Numbered from the stretch's first letter, positions 25,401 to 27,097 are shown. The stretch is 38,613 nucleotides of DNA from Hondaea fermentalgiana (GCA_014084085.1 NPFB01000019.1:357756-396368), one strand, 5' to 3'. Notes: generated by a model not told the origin, from the letters alone. Numbers and translations: made by a program.

Positions 25401-26501
25401 GAATACAGCGATGACGATCACTCCGAGAGCGAAGAGGACGATGATGATGACGAGGACTTGGACGTTCTGGATGACGACGACGATCAAGACGAGAAGGGCC
25501 AAAAGTCTGCCAAGGATGCAGAGCCGTGGCAAGGCGCTATGACGGGTGGCTCTTGGCACGTGGTGACGATTGTCGTGAATGGAAGCGAGCGCTCGATGAC
25601 GACCTACGTGGACGGCGTCAGCTCGTGCAAGTTCACAGACCTGAACGCCGATGAGTTGGAGCTCCAGCATCAGGTATCGCTGTTTGGCGGCGCGCAACAA
25701 AGAAGCATGCGCGGTGGCTCAGTTCGAAGACTTGTGATCGCAAACCGCGCGCTGAACGAGGACAAAGTCCGTGAGTTTTCGAAAGAGCTGCGCTCCAAGT
25801 CCGAGAAACGTATCTTGTGGTACCGCATTCAACCTGCGTCAAGAGAGGAGAAGAAGGTTATTTCGAACATGCGCAAGACCGGGGTTCGTGTAAAGCTCGT
25901 CACGTCCGAGGAAGACGCCCTTGCGGCGCTCAAGTCCGAGTCTCACTTCAACAGCATCGTTACGCAACTGTGGGCCCCTGAAAAGGAGGATGAAGACGGC
26001 GTGATGTGTGTGCCGGGCTTTGACAAGGATGGTCTGGGCAAGCCACCAGGCTTGTCTTTTGCCGACCGGGTCCGTCAAGTCGACAAGAATGCGCCCATCT
26101 TTATGGATCTGACCAAGCCGCCGCAAAAGGCCAAGGAGTACATTGTCGGCGAGCTCATTAAAGCTCGATACCACGGCGGATCATTTTACCCTGGACGTAT
26201 CTCGCGCGTGCACGATGTGAGAATGGTCAAGGGCAAGCCAAAGCGAGTTTATGACATTGACTACGATGACGGTGATGAGGAGTCCGAGGTCGAGGACCAA
26301 AACATCAAGCCACGGCGGCAAAAGGATCGCAAGGGAAGCCAGAAGACGGCCCAGTATCAGTGGAGAGACGAATGGAACCGCGAGCTTCGCCGCAAGGCAA
26401 TCAGCGTGTATCAGAGCGGTGAGCATGCCGAGGAGATGCTCTGCTTGGCCGTTTGTCTGCGAATCAAATCGACGTCTTCGCCGACGGACATCAAGCGCTA
26501 A
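1464..26501 (+). CDS. Giant multidomain protein with a DUF3638/DUF3645 SF2-like ATPase core (8345 aa)
   Basis: This is one uninterrupted frame of 25,038 bases. ATG 1464 is chosen because TAA 1419-1421 closes the frame upstream, no earlier in-frame ATG exists, and the context (A at -3) is good. Modules by residue: LamG-like 456-612; conserved block 643-880; UBL 1140-1222; Tudor-like 1554-1610; family-conserved region ~1710-3576; thioredoxin-like 3723-3812; WWE 3951-4032; SPRY split by a SAM-like insert 4086-4393; WWE 4631-4703; thioredoxin 5004-5095; DUF3638/DUF3645 ATPase ~5170-6800; Glu/Gln coiled coil ~6940-6980; paired EF-hands 7408-7456; zinc cluster 7623-7670; split LamG-like 7745-8110; receiver-like 8116-8220; Tudor-like 8226-8284. 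Acidic or Lys/Glu-rich linkers separate the modules. No signal peptide or membrane helix is evident, so it is probably cytosolic or nuclear. There is no RING, HECT or obvious protease triad; 'ubiquitinyl hydrolase' labels on DUF3638 proteins should not be transferred without proof. Confidence 0.95.
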   Translation: MPGEQEVQDLEDDYDNFAQDVLWEDPGEAANSEDEDSDMEERLIRRPPGLRTKHGRKKTKEPKTLAATFDFRRGRTRWPEGVELVDEKKAEELIKKAEQRAADTKTTTGSAVADDPWASQSMYTSLSGNPGGSSSLAAHDHGSSTGAGYSGAGPGAGMAPGDSQQAALQGPVGPWGGQVAPTSAPMTSFSSAAAASSAAGGSTSATANAAKASAPLDDKNLDDPLFNLAPNEAKFETLKDHSTALVLLPGQRLKLDLEELTTYGASSKARARTRKEAKRREAIHKRGLKKQAEMARTAAASLAGGNLEAVDAAVAKAEAEVDNYYAKHGRDDDDNDGDKRGGFLDSDDEDFEVDADDLFDDDDLDDDDSDGALGRGRSRGRTGGLGGGRDSSPGGDSLVMVGGGGGVRWSDDVATGTAAGTSYGFGMGTGTGTGASGGFGDSFGGYGGFGGYGGFESMYKTYVNQYTITMDVKFEVDPPRNGLSLFQTRLVHVEENQRTGKKRIKQSDGECMVNSEGGVGIFGSFGDVTKAKVKKGKWHRIVIAVGCSEEGKGQIRTWVDSVPCASINHEEVVRDGRFAIDPDALYLFSSKNASMMPGQISVRHIRIESVFSDNRMVREQRARDKLISMYEEERKDEITEQRKELSLAVLFPKARPIWVAPALTGTFGDAYIEGTMLEASSLLSWSYTVLNYTLSRALHEMGPFLGALSSLERGCVSDAAYIFSRSGVMMRQMMKLLRHRNKTQLMAFLRKLRSVLGDLEVGDTILLPVIVETNEIVIVMTRVDDQRFRFVIVNTDPLSGLRYHAVSPVAGPPKLKYRTCMVLNNVPKKNALDNVFWMAVYNLSVHTHKRDTERFYDILLPFLTGKPLETSLVEAEMEAAHGKSDGAGAGAYRSPQRSQTAYVRCLLEALHFVLREKGLNELRAKLVTLALRAQFVKMISNDMDHMHPSENGVRVCRMACSQLAYTTVKLADRLRAEAQNADDARPEDEADIQEEEEEEEENAKEGADIPKSPEPAGAASSSDPAPSTPGMQKRLAKRRLRAEACRQIMLEECKRLAFDVLDKVKACEDDSVELPAILELSKTLFETPKASGGALALSGPEMSSPVLSEGNEEVRAAAEANPETARHAPQALPRISADDDNAITLKVKHTLPRRDRLPFEFVVDRTGLVSQLFALVEDKSGVPASKQRLIFMGKILDSAKLLSDYKLNTSGKVIHLAVQKVVGKEGGSDAGAQSKAKLRSGTSSGTALTAEGESEEVARERVRQNVQFCDMPVMSAAMNIPNPGQAAALKKYVAVDFLQLPEKILNRTEAVDTLRMTDKLCTLMDNQNHCIKNDKLLILNLIQYVVTQLIPLPAPREVTQDPVTRLRSGRAYRRQKRRQRARDELAVDAAAKQEAEEGLEADGAAAAAAAREEEEEDSDWNEASNSSGYSDEEWDSDLEEYVRRHRGGRNGGEKDGEGEDDDAEARAKDDSSEDEDGEAGMDDELLDAANIDAEIAKKMGISSMREADLAGVKQLLEEMPATRKQAIAEIESHGKSDADDLTVDFLDDERFQPSLGQRVRVRFQGEYGIWYNGTVSRLNDDGSFFIVYDDGDTEDEVPRSAVRSIFAPRVHRTKEERIRATNRLYNRMEASLEALVATLEAKGEGKDALEKESGDKSKAAGTDAGAAGANGKSTSEEPQRPDLDNGRRAEAEATARACIWDEEPIDYALQVEIMLVLQRLMEHFAAAAFSLQQSRPLDAVCVIVPGCIAAIADAIMRQVAFDTPSEACTHLLGQTRSGRQLGIPGFGLSVSTFADQTETLEIHTPELSLARTAVLDYFESPAQRRLFKIFTWESAATVKPNPSLVKYLRNICRETAATEASMPHTLLLDRHPKSSRLLKNYPELEAYRDIAFYWKHFLNPDITAFVNYGGREGRDVGRLDRMMAQLNWKWNADFLAYEVRAFSNRVLTCRPFPDMNYAGMSYEKDHQPPKHRFASTATPSFFLTPPSVRTEDDIIYRPSLPAFEETVEHHAAPTDLEDRGTDNASKRRQRDEGETATKRKGRTGTDAGTTTTKTQVLGQHDSELLLSYLTVPYIRLPLVLTFFASDDRLHKLQSERLRDILDSVIFEPGRYLSLGLRGVEPVLVPTPYKELLATPYGALINDLCSSPESVSRSATALIRDALALDTGSVCDIGAEDFNTSVLIILYTARLASRLDNYLAWLVRRARTTKANARRGGVLRDTTLTPECIDKLEQAMNEIRDMMLGPLSTLFRDYLQKLDNQTRKDPTDEDLIRRNSKLACDLHAHLLLMCRNVSVETMKTRVAQTLVGSFIYLTTRHTWNKPNREEGRLLIPEFELYEVLQVQRRTLVNWCRNLRQGQLDRVMQYSLEVSTSTSGSMGTTEDFLSSSNRWSRISGVRSVGRYAVASTRLAAGSSQEGATSGGDADGDADTSDEGSAAGGATDANASSGGSGASPARLKLLREKSFNTSVEEISDQEMFGVEMDLQIGQMTLRSRHLSALVSEISNHPDMKDLFGNGTLQVSLLERAEHRDRYRLVGLQHDIEYWITPHDECPPLSDEWGRHYDPSELFPSESWIVSLFEPVRRQFFDGRDPPAMQFLMPECALPEDAEVAILMGLHPQMGGPFKLVYLFRRLRCVHVYECLSHGRQWYWSLHLTTDSRYCLRELQQSTEARLYPSPKWWTQGAGVPYPNGNTSCLMNRVQGGRYISHADRSVVIIREAGHAENLSGGKETYLPARLLFGLIPQCLLETHRFWLDESSSGSLQVPCNLFRGEADAGGEDKATGAGGKSAPYDGEKGATNNNEAAWAAKDARRRRQDAREGYRSIQIMRGYPIEEDGEHVIVAEFQGVGSWLDIIRRKSGEAGAGSDTGIECMGGLPGVILRIMRYDKAAYSKRFLDKQAVALCLESLHLIKDQSNDPFLLKAKARREREQRKAANRLKKRATKRSKAADAAAALARSGEASHRGHGATESASLLATEYDVNPSGHKYEVNVGDHVKYMVKKGRFIDVVVLAKNPDGTFDVQGVRGSSAGMVLERVEGHDLHKTRPHNVDRGEEIWHWQGLSDSEDEDWASGQSSDEDDDISDDDNAGAIDGSELRGARAVGGSLERKKGEKRRRRRGGRGDGDADDEMEEAKKREDEDGNKSRASLTFQQFYLLDLVLEAANRDVNLCMDLLYRLSAVPGVSFADVESVAVAVKAARADHLAFAIDKNGERVARSTEEIREFEAKSGELLAIETKVGEGGTVIPDLEDSCMVMLNLMYAPRGSRLFSIARTLSRVENLAHICAWTKKSNLAVWESELALRYGASMVPRLPLRGCVPVDLVEMPRLKLGFTVRKDFEGELRMYSMDHADLYVCNERDPSTTKMLRGIPHSLLMSNTQGDLQVLVPLVAPVRPQIKTQPFSTHLVLDRTNGSWNNRISQRYFLYPVHVSLSFLETRGLESALYLMLLRFLHRDYDEVFRLTDSVATDTHLGETASTIFDYFEYANDDWHPDAHACRLKISLVTVDSGILLPWDLTTQCARYAVKLPHVCVSCRLSLEEELEVLQTERLIVTSKKHALYVDTVHKDYIMTLVKNRQHALQAQFGLGAEETNGDAASKNAYGVTVEAGVLSTSETKDGGESDEEALKNNKVLTVRAPCWVPPRGPSTSWPYYLDKTVFGETYQEVTSVKDPEHWATLRTGGVEQVVRARTMGDDEDEDDEAEGEAGNGGAGKSNGVSAGINFPAVKAPPGGWLVVACFHVLWKPSCVKAMQRIAEVAPVFPSCAFVSVRSDSLELSTLARDMKVSTFPTFIIMRGGEEVPDGRITAEDRITESLVSLLKEHVTKEDEAQFAEVLRAERRVTRERLQVTLDNFVPDADDADGKQRMPDKARNKKRASKKRAGTSADNEKAGAEASEARKKAIEMQLAQLDSDNDESDYDDEDLQWTWDDETAQSMVIEKLGMRVVLRPEDLDASDATWEWSLEYDGRNWTKFADDQNKKIEMHYIAGDLYRGSSITIDRGDQGGRKVDIWDNNVQIASYELTGFRGRFLEPYREYLVIRRRGQRLPVPGEPEVSPERKMRDEQLRRDREVRDRMRAEALASRRGKDNEGIRGSMGFVPSSGVHEWTLVWSHEPSRNGEGDAVGICSENCEKMGPGPAPLLGNASDSSSLALYANGKLYHRGKLLAEVAPRLRASQAALKPLEDDAADAAEKKKLAREDLDEQMQELVAKLDENGLEEVADKFIINGYTTVESFEKLSEEDFKSFDIDDELLDKFTQFFAGEMEEESGSESGSDGEDDESEGDDPDEDADADADEGKDDNKKNKSGKGVRQLRRRNGDNKILPVLAKAEGLLGTMARLTQGDAVNLWGSGARVTCILDTDREDGLLRFQVDGTPLECEVRGIFSILGAHCVYPCISLAPYDIPQQDWKKSANERKAGMGANKDEDERADGESKNADAVDKKSKKTASKKSARKTKSKSANGDGDDNDDANSQGDGERDEQEDEEEDEERKAIVKGLVGLTKLDEADFKKFGTSELRKLVKRAEELVKNQAVEPAVTLLAEDEVEDAAAADKAAAAAAAGTGDGAKSASKRRGKERKSSSSESSASESEESSSSSEEESDEDEESEESDEESDEDSPGRGRKGGKDTKEDAAKKVPIKRCVWMYQEQNRWIRYDTETAVTLERARRSGSKECEVTVGGERMLVRFRKMDNSSAQDVGEQNRSGSGGEKMRVRRQVIGKGISAGWETLSMTYDAPLSLYGNMALDVLDRVWSKGETMDGAKCGYGFLFLYGLLQGKLRCRIGGSSGFGGFGGFGGFGGLGGFGGFGDFGGWGGWGSTTSGKSDSHRFATLLAQLYTDRRLKSVPASIINVLIRNRQLCSRMPEFRDTRKNKRNKVFNGWADEREAQSPLAALFSQVVPSLQSLKRKRGAMQFPPAPPYPELDPAPKDYAVRRILTTSSDDEVATSRLSNRPELTDLSCSKRQLRPVSDHEVTALANAVGMRLAGEDVRFRIGAPLDIEDEDHFDRVMEALAHENRLVVVQFHATWCQPCKAVSPTLLALSRRTPGVRFLRVDVDDCDMLSERYEIEKLPALAIFRGGATPEHRVSSIVGVSSDFSTTVETTIDGLLTDEEKAAIKRFRREQSRHRDETIPASDFARAQLESQGEGGDDEGEQESKDNHVPLELENAKTHLGTDSEELRILAQSPLASLQKYLLWSTRGELGLSDVQDQIPFKVNKHEAAGNAVAKSMLGRMEEDVRSWSSTANAKASVGLRVLPRKVLAEFCSPGGDTAPIEAALAGISDLTKELRDLRGQDSAVVEKMLPLLTQAANHIELGRQSGPTRNEKIVHLLRREAGQETYIWIEFLFGALLSTRAEEDILRLNPYLSPENARTLLKIVTVVLLRANRIGHTNRCIGLSIRLRAKLQSLLALPPADRIARRNELVLSLSQMSESLGEALSDGRHFVDANDLSFDPRFLLFEFTWNLLLREKQVEIVNMFMSNLAQDTSKVKQMIMGAGKTTVVAPLLALMLADGKSLVMSVVPKALLEMSRTRMRETFATIMQKRIYTLQFDRGTSVQRAMRRGLENAVRNRGIVVATPTTVKSIMLAYIETLNKITLAKEQGMSLRTAAAASGEGPVAAGKSDPDAAVNADPRSSPAEGDSKSALKTSTAATALPLDEQAAELQKILTIFRQGSILLDEVDLILHPLKSELNFPMGEKFDLDASQQGERWSLPTHMLDAIFFTERGKVSTFEQRGQALDILKRLSAIIDEGYKCRALQQLPHITLLNLTFYQNELRPILAEWAYLWLQKHHLHGIDHAEAIRYIVDGGESRSHARLFLEGFEENGTKSESMMSGATEAATARARKVHDLTEELYENEAALVEHISQSSDLLSQLQERIARLTKRVEEAQYPRDDSLDNNIVVWLSVAFDSQQGAARAVHQGSVLSQCAKLEETGLTVKRCEDEDETVRRAKDLYGAKQLRCVIIGGDESRVGCSADCENHHNTICLRCNKDWGNHSGHTCARGQGSRGSFPPEDSEEVYELVDMVTDLVEGERTLKVPAKRIVIFAAHCNIHEEERMALWELGVTVVDSTEDLAKVVDEIEDYDRGSRSRRAATEDNGEGGQGDEGDEERKAEDENEDAEQRTSLSIPQDDDDVVFLRTALGRGPDGRKIGGRSTAKGSSLTEDDEPAGGESETLTIPPPLPLERVSSSTSKELQALRQRLEALEVAKGEVTEDDEEERQRLREHINSSRNKLQTEIDGMRTDTKVALQRIPKEFLSAEALEARKSGALLQGQSYEIHSRGLGARLAQALQWIDKVAPERTTTTAAKTGSGETKTEGESADKTFGDEAFVSLVANLQSLERQSLAAKIVARVSPQHKKLLNLTRDWLRTFLPHCLGKINRVSFGLLNDEDCKRALEEDPLMPRSRLKLAVPFVGKDVPSSSSEFAHPDITIGLTILGYRYSGLRESDFETVVDEMTMEFAREIGPARERKSSQRYEQWVSESGGTLRGIRDRSGAATPATGAASGIGFGIGGATPGSAIAEPRGGGPEATSEKARATATVAAARDRLEAEEKEVVQLKYLQKSNREQMQKLYKLWKFEPLVIHHYLSHTVLPAHMRSQKVKISASGQAVGGEMLFGRRVGFSGTPSDLLPKELGRCDYETGDDGKMLSTVLDGDTTSFEYIKSNWNVEDLLKGIAQAESPRYHALIDTGALITGYSNKQVARALLNLGLSWCDGVVFLDDDDKQQVLVRATGRVISADQCGVPLERRFAFYDQIHTTGMDIKHVVNARAVITLGKDMVFRDYVQGAFRMRGIGKGQTICAYIIPEVQELMKRELQAAGVTAGTYSSTDEDKTLVDIVAWLVINSMRSEQVQWSMLCMQNISNVYRKNALKQLMRKQAVKLESADDSRQALNVFRESVDFDLEGNVPDPLPFSKRLENMIEDHDDFILSETERQIGRNVLHEVKQYSGTSQETSEQKLESEQEREQEQEQEKEVRAKRDQQIEVEKFVDREYSRADEHPRSWPFRLLSRDPARIKNADALDPKARAAARAAAVDEDYPFYPLSDFKLRHQEPLEFPDFMYFSRNYFNPNWNGLRRVKNVVMVLEWAPSVAKITPLGPEESAALHPIKGEAERSLKKAYELLSVRTGELSAEDVIQAVRAATDIRLSEVEVADVMAEFGTDRSTLTLANLRRLLTRGRLRSVEHGRNYVIVSLAEAETIRRILHLRAAQEDVLITGSDTEIALRYTPLSTMGSSEAAKRAELAGADGDGSSSLDGLDEAMTLTAPASGTSSGRIGSVGEASPSDPTSAAEAAQVEYGMVLDASRRWRVADGVTFDTLAPNFQAAMAHTCARFLDCNMHFRSVDLNVLLCALQRNSVHARELFFLQTMGCKRRMDRKWSETPLAKIFSVPDEWCAFKQRAQAVFVRESIRSKRLTEWEAFTAFDSDDNGLLGPAEFYGALRWLGVPNLTPDDVVDMFSVADRNGDGMIDYKEYIVFLEGEEEAAGIVEEDEEERELVPQVDGSLPHAKPLVEPYGADVLREVMVKRAREEMQRLEEERIRREAYNRAFDIKVFEEELEASKSREGGANPLLRPLSSSTSDGGEASQARDENAMLCEYSFVSNERPLRMTASGHGRFVQELTHVTTERASDAITANKQRCRFGHELRTTWYSWRKCSTCGVRNNVRYECSNYDCSYYLCSRCHASAGEEKKRAREDLSKQTTFFNCAAGGSVSLQVPTAITESSLISEEEKETEENGETTTTTTTTKDSVKDTTTVSPGHASGPANFTIMFDVRIDSLPAKGGKHALAKFSASAPQTGRHHNRKRNKANVFIDETGRVTNGSAAMPKLDPVTPKDSEESATGKTEIAKDEKAEATSTQSTTETATTQEDGAVKQDEEEDVAKGRDTVKEEDTVKDAAVAAGEGLSEGVAEASSKSKDDDSAKVVDACATESSGKDAEAEPADNAKDGDTEEAEKQEDSAAVKKEVVKKGKKPKKAPRKKEEPGMRRKRATKKKKRPEYSDDDHSESEEDDDDDEDLDVLDDDDDQDEKGQKSAKDAEPWQGAMTGGSWHVVTIVVNGSERSMTTYVDGVSSCKFTDLNADELELQHQVSLFGGAQQRSMRGGSVRRLVIANRALNEDKVREFSKELRSKSEKRILWYRIQPASREEKKVISNMRKTGVRVKLVTSEEDALAALKSESHFNSIVTQLWAPEKEDEDGVMCVPGFDKDGLGKPPGLSFADRVRQVDKNAPIFMDLTKPPQKAKEYIVGELIKARYHGGSFYPGRISRVHDVRMVKGKPKRVYDIDYDDGDEESEVEDQNIKPRRQKDRKGSQKTAQYQWRDEWNRELRRKAISVYQSGEHAEEMLCLAVCLRIKSTSSPTDIKR
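2829..3297 (+). other. LamG/ConA-like domain 1 of the giant protein
   Basis: Residues ~456-612 read as a beta-sandwich: alternating hydrophobic strands, a central KGKWHRIVIAV strand, then a TWVDSVPC strand and a closing MPGQISVRHIRIESVF strand. The same order (W-H-x-V strand, YVDG strand, SVRRLVI strand) recurs near the C-terminus at 25534-25791. LamG-like folds bind glycans or proteins; the ligand here is unknown. A Gly/Phe/Tyr-rich segment comes just before it (2770-2830). Confidence 0.6.
3388..4104 (+). other. Conserved N-terminal block of the giant protein
   Basis: Residues ~643-880 form an ordered alpha/beta segment. It has a strand pair around GDTILLPVIVE and NEIVIVMTR, a VIVNTDPLSGLRYHAV segment, and a helix around NALDNVFWMAVYNL. 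I recall similar segments in very large DUF3638 proteins of other protists, but cannot name a family. It looks like a folded domain and not a linker, because acidic repeats are absent. Confidence 0.4.
4881..5127 (+). other. Ubiquitin-like (UBL) domain
   Basis: Residues ~1140-1222 match the ubiquitin fold: a first strand (AITLKVKH), a helix (LVSQLFALVEDKSG), the RLIFMGKIL strand and turn, and a closing SGKVIHLAVQK strand resembling BAG6/ubiquilin-type UBLs. It is internal and lacks a C-terminal di-Gly, so it should act as an integral UBL, perhaps docking to proteasome or ubiquitin receptors, and not as a conjugated modifier. Low-complexity acidic linkers flank it. Confidence 0.85.
6123..6293 (+). 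other. Tudor/Agenet-like domain 1
   Basis: Residues ~1554-1610 carry the strand pattern GQRVRVRF, IWYNGTVSRL, SFFIVYDDGDTEDEV. The Y-DDGD-E-V signature is typical of Tudor/Agenet-like barrels, which often bind methylated peptides. A second copy lies at the extreme C-terminus (26138-26313). The peptide-binding aromatic cage cannot be confirmed by eye. Confidence 0.7.
6594..12191 (+). other. Family-conserved region N-terminal to the ATPase core
   Basis: Residues ~1710-3576 hold long ordered blocks separated by acidic or basic linkers. Recognisable blocks include LPLVLTFFASDDRL followed by FEPGRY (~2070-2100), ARLLFGLIPQCLLETHRFWL (~2735), and HPDAHACRLKISLV (from residue 3485). I recall equivalents in giant DUF3638 proteins of ciliates and oomycetes, upstream of the P-loop. 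No enzymatic motif is visible. A basic KRRQRDE...KRKGR stretch near 7530-7595 could be a nuclear localisation signal. Confidence 0.45.
10428..10590 (+). other. SH3/Tudor-like barrel, weak
   Basis: Residues ~2989-3043 (NVGDHVKYMVKKGRFIDVVV, then DGTFDVQG) resemble the first strands of a small barrel related to the two Tudor-like modules, but without the DDGD signature. It is followed by an acidic Ser/Asp/Glu tract (10630-10720). Confidence 0.35.
12630..12902 (+). other. Thioredoxin-like domain 1 with degenerate active site
   Basis: Residues 3723-3812 show the thioredoxin order: strand WLVVACFHV, active-site loop, strand CAFVSVRSD, and the cis-Pro motif TFPTFIIMRGG. The loop reads W-K-P-S-C (W3736 to C3740) in place of WCGPC, so the attacking N-terminal cysteine is Lys and only the second cysteine remains. 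Disulfide reductase chemistry is therefore unlikely; a binding or monothiol role is inferred. Confidence 0.8.
13314..13562 (+). other. WWE-like domain 1
   Basis: Residues ~3951-4032 begin WEWSLEYDGRNWTKF and continue with KKIEMHY, a VDIWDN strand and a basic VIRRRGQR end. This follows the WWE pattern of two spaced Trp, an I-E-x-x-Y helix and a closing Arg-rich strand. WWE modules occur in ubiquitin ligases and PARPs and several bind poly(ADP-ribose). The insertion after the IE helix is longer than in textbook examples. Confidence 0.65.
13719..14643 (+). other. SPRY domain apparently split by a SAM-like insertion
   Basis: The first half (residues 4086-4158) has HEWTLVW, GDAVGICSE and the LALYANGKLYHRGK strand. 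The second half (~4317-4393) has GDAVNLWGSGARVTCILD, LLRFQVDG and a YPCISL end, matching the later SPRY strands. Between them lie about 158 residues. They contain a SAM-like helical bundle (4196-4253, with LEEVADKFI, LSEEDFKSF) and an acidic-to-basic linker. Both halves are in one frame, so this is a domain insertion and not a break in the gene. Confidence 0.6.
15351..15575 (+). other. WWE-like domain 2
   Basis: Residues 4631-4703 start CVWMYQEQNRWIRYDTETA (W4633, second Trp nine residues on), followed by the LERARRSG helix, a KECEVTVGGERMLVRF strand pair and a closing MRVRRQV. It is closer to a canonical WWE than the first copy. A Ser/Glu-rich tract (15165-15285) comes just before it. Confidence 0.7.
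15780..15885 (+). repeat. In-frame GGF/GGFG repeat
   Basis: About 35 residues (4773-4807) are Gly-Gly-Phe triplets ending in Gly-Trp repeats, encoded by GGCTTTGGAGGC-type units. A related Gly/Phe/Tyr tract sits near the N-terminus (2770-2830). FG/GF-rich segments can drive weak multivalent association; that role is inferred. Confidence 0.85.
16470..16752 (+). other. Thioredoxin domain 2 with intact CxxC
   Basis: Residues ~5004-5095: strand RLVVVQFHATWCQPC, then VRFLRVDVDD and the cis-Pro LPALAIFRGG motif. The active site WCQPC is intact (C5016, C5019), so this copy could be redox-active. It lies just N-terminal to the ATPase core. Confidence 0.9.
16970..21860 (+). other. DUF3638/DUF3645 SF2-like ATPase core
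   Basis: Residues ~5170-6800. A P-loop QMIMGAGKTTVVAP (K5485) is followed by LALMLADGKSLVMSVV. A VVATPTTVKSIML segment resembles helicase motif Ib. The Walker B is ILLDEVDLILHP (D5665, E5666). RVGFSGTPSD (near 21285) resembles motif III. YDQIHTTGMDIKHVV (from Y6738) and AFRMRGIGKGQT match DUF3645 and resemble motif VI. Known family members usually read MGEGK in the P-loop; here the Glu is Ala. Roughly 940 residues, with coiled coils and a Cys/His cluster, separate motifs II and III. The substrate of these ATPases is not established. Confidence 0.8.
19341..19424 (+). other. Cys/His cluster inside the ATPase core
   Basis: Residues 5960-5987 hold C5960, C5964, H5967, H5968, C5972, C5975, H5982, H5985 and C5987. 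The spacing C-x3-C...C-x2-C...H-x2-H-x-C suits binding of two zinc ions, and the second half loosely resembles an IBR or B-box knuckle. No named family is certain. Confidence 0.5.
22280..22400 (+). other. Glu/Gln-rich coiled coil
   Basis: Residues ~6940-6980 are an EQEQEQEKE-type helix running into an IEVEKFVDREYSRADEHP segment. Comparable Glu/Gln helices after DUF3645 are familiar to me from protist members of the family. Confidence 0.6.
23640..23862 (+). other. Paired EF-hand module
   Basis: Two calcium loops: DSDDNGLLGPAE (D7408 at position 1, D at 3, N at 5, E at 12) and DRNGDGMIDYKE (D7445 at 1, N at 3, D at 5, E at 12). Both keep the key ligands, and flanking helices (LTEWEAFTAF, FYGALRWLG, DVVDMFSVA, YIVFLE) complete the pair. 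Calcium binding is therefore plausible. The module is followed by a highly charged helix. Confidence 0.9.
24320..24472 (+). other. ZZ/DC1-like zinc-binding domain
   Basis: Residues ~7623-7670: CRFGHELR, then WRKCSTCG, VRYECSNYDCSYYLCSRCH. The paired CxxC motifs, a GH and a Y-C-x4-C-x3-L-C-x2-C series match ZZ or DC1-type treble clefs, which bind peptides or lipids. Confidence 0.75.
24697..25791 (+). other. LamG-like domain 2 split by a Lys/Glu-rich insert
   Basis: The first half (residues 7745-7807, NFTIMFDVRIDSLP and NVFIDETGRV) and second half (8024-8110, GGSWHVVTIVV, MTTYVDGVSSC, GGSVRRLVIANRAL) reproduce the strand order of the N-terminal LamG-like domain. Between them are about 216 residues of Lys/Glu/Asp/Thr low-complexity sequence (24886-25533). 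The reading frame is continuous. Confidence 0.55.
25809..26130 (+). other. Receiver-like alpha/beta domain lacking the acidic pocket
   Basis: Residues 8116-8220: strand RILWYRIQP, then strand VRVKLVTSEEDALAALKS and FNSIVTQLWAP, ending NAPIFMDLTK. The order resembles a response-regulator receiver with a first strand of the ILWVDD type. Here the acidic pair is replaced (WYRIQP) and the phospho-acceptor strand reads IVTQL, so phosphorylation is unlikely. Assignment is by pattern only. Confidence 0.35.
26138..26313 (+). other. Tudor/Agenet-like domain 2 at the C-terminus
   Basis: Residues ~8226-8284: GELIKARYHGGSFYPGRISR and RVYDIDYDDGDEESEV. The DYDDGDEESEV signature matches the module at 6123-6293. 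About 60 charged residues follow before the TAA at 26499-26501. Confidence 0.75.
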
Positions 26502-27097
26502 ACGTGATCTCAATTTTAACAAGCCTAAAGAATAAATCAAATCAAATCAAATTAAAAATCAAACAGCTCCAACTCGCAACCGAGACCGGTGAAGCCCATA
26601 CACGAGAAAAAAGATTCTACATTCGGGAAGAACTTCTTGTGCCTGTGTATCTTTTTCTGCTCTCGCACTTCATTTTTACGATCCGACCTTGTATGCCAAT
26701 CATAATTCCAAATCTGGCAATCTTCTTCCATCATTCGTGCGTCGGTCGGTCGGTCCTTCGGTCGGACGAGTAGGGCCATTTTTGCCTTGAGCTTCTTTGC
26801 ACGTCTAACTCTGAGCATTTTTTCTTTTTGGTTACGTGAGCCCATCCGTCGACGCTCCAAGTCCCTCTCCAATGCTTGGGATTGAATGTCGCGGACCTTT
26901 GGGGGCTTAGACGAAACTAGACCGATTCCTAGTTACGTCGCGCCGCCGCCGGCGTGCCATTACGCCATTACCACGGGGACTGCCTGGCCGAGTCGCGAAG
27001 TCCTGTAACGGCTATCGTTTGACTAGCCAGCTCCTACGGGAGTGGTGTTCAAGTCGCGAATGAACAAACCAAGAATAACTTGCACGGCGCTCGCTCG
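26502..27097. other. Intergenic region between the giant gene and the small CPHC gene
   Basis: No gene seen. It begins with AT-rich sequence carrying an AATAAA and ATCAA repeats, and has a GGTC repeat near 26742-26765. It ends with two small hairpins (27012-27030 GGCTA/TAGCC; 27031-27042 CTCC/GGAG) that do not fold into a tRNA. It should contain the 3' end of the giant transcript and the promoter of the next gene. Confidence 0.6.
26531..26536 (+). terminator. AATAAA polyadenylation-signal-like hexamer
   Basis: AATAAA lies 30 bases after the giant gene's stop, in a locally AT-rich stretch of ATCAA repeats. It is a plausible poly(A) signal; protist signals vary, so this is inference. Confidence 0.4.

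Noticed and set aside
26975..27061. tRNA-like stretch: TGGCCGAGT resembling an A box, a CTCC/GGAG hairpin like a variable arm and GTTCAAGTC resembling a B box
   Set aside because: No 7-bp acceptor stem or 5-bp T stem can be formed, and the D arm does not close. It overlaps the promoter of the next gene.
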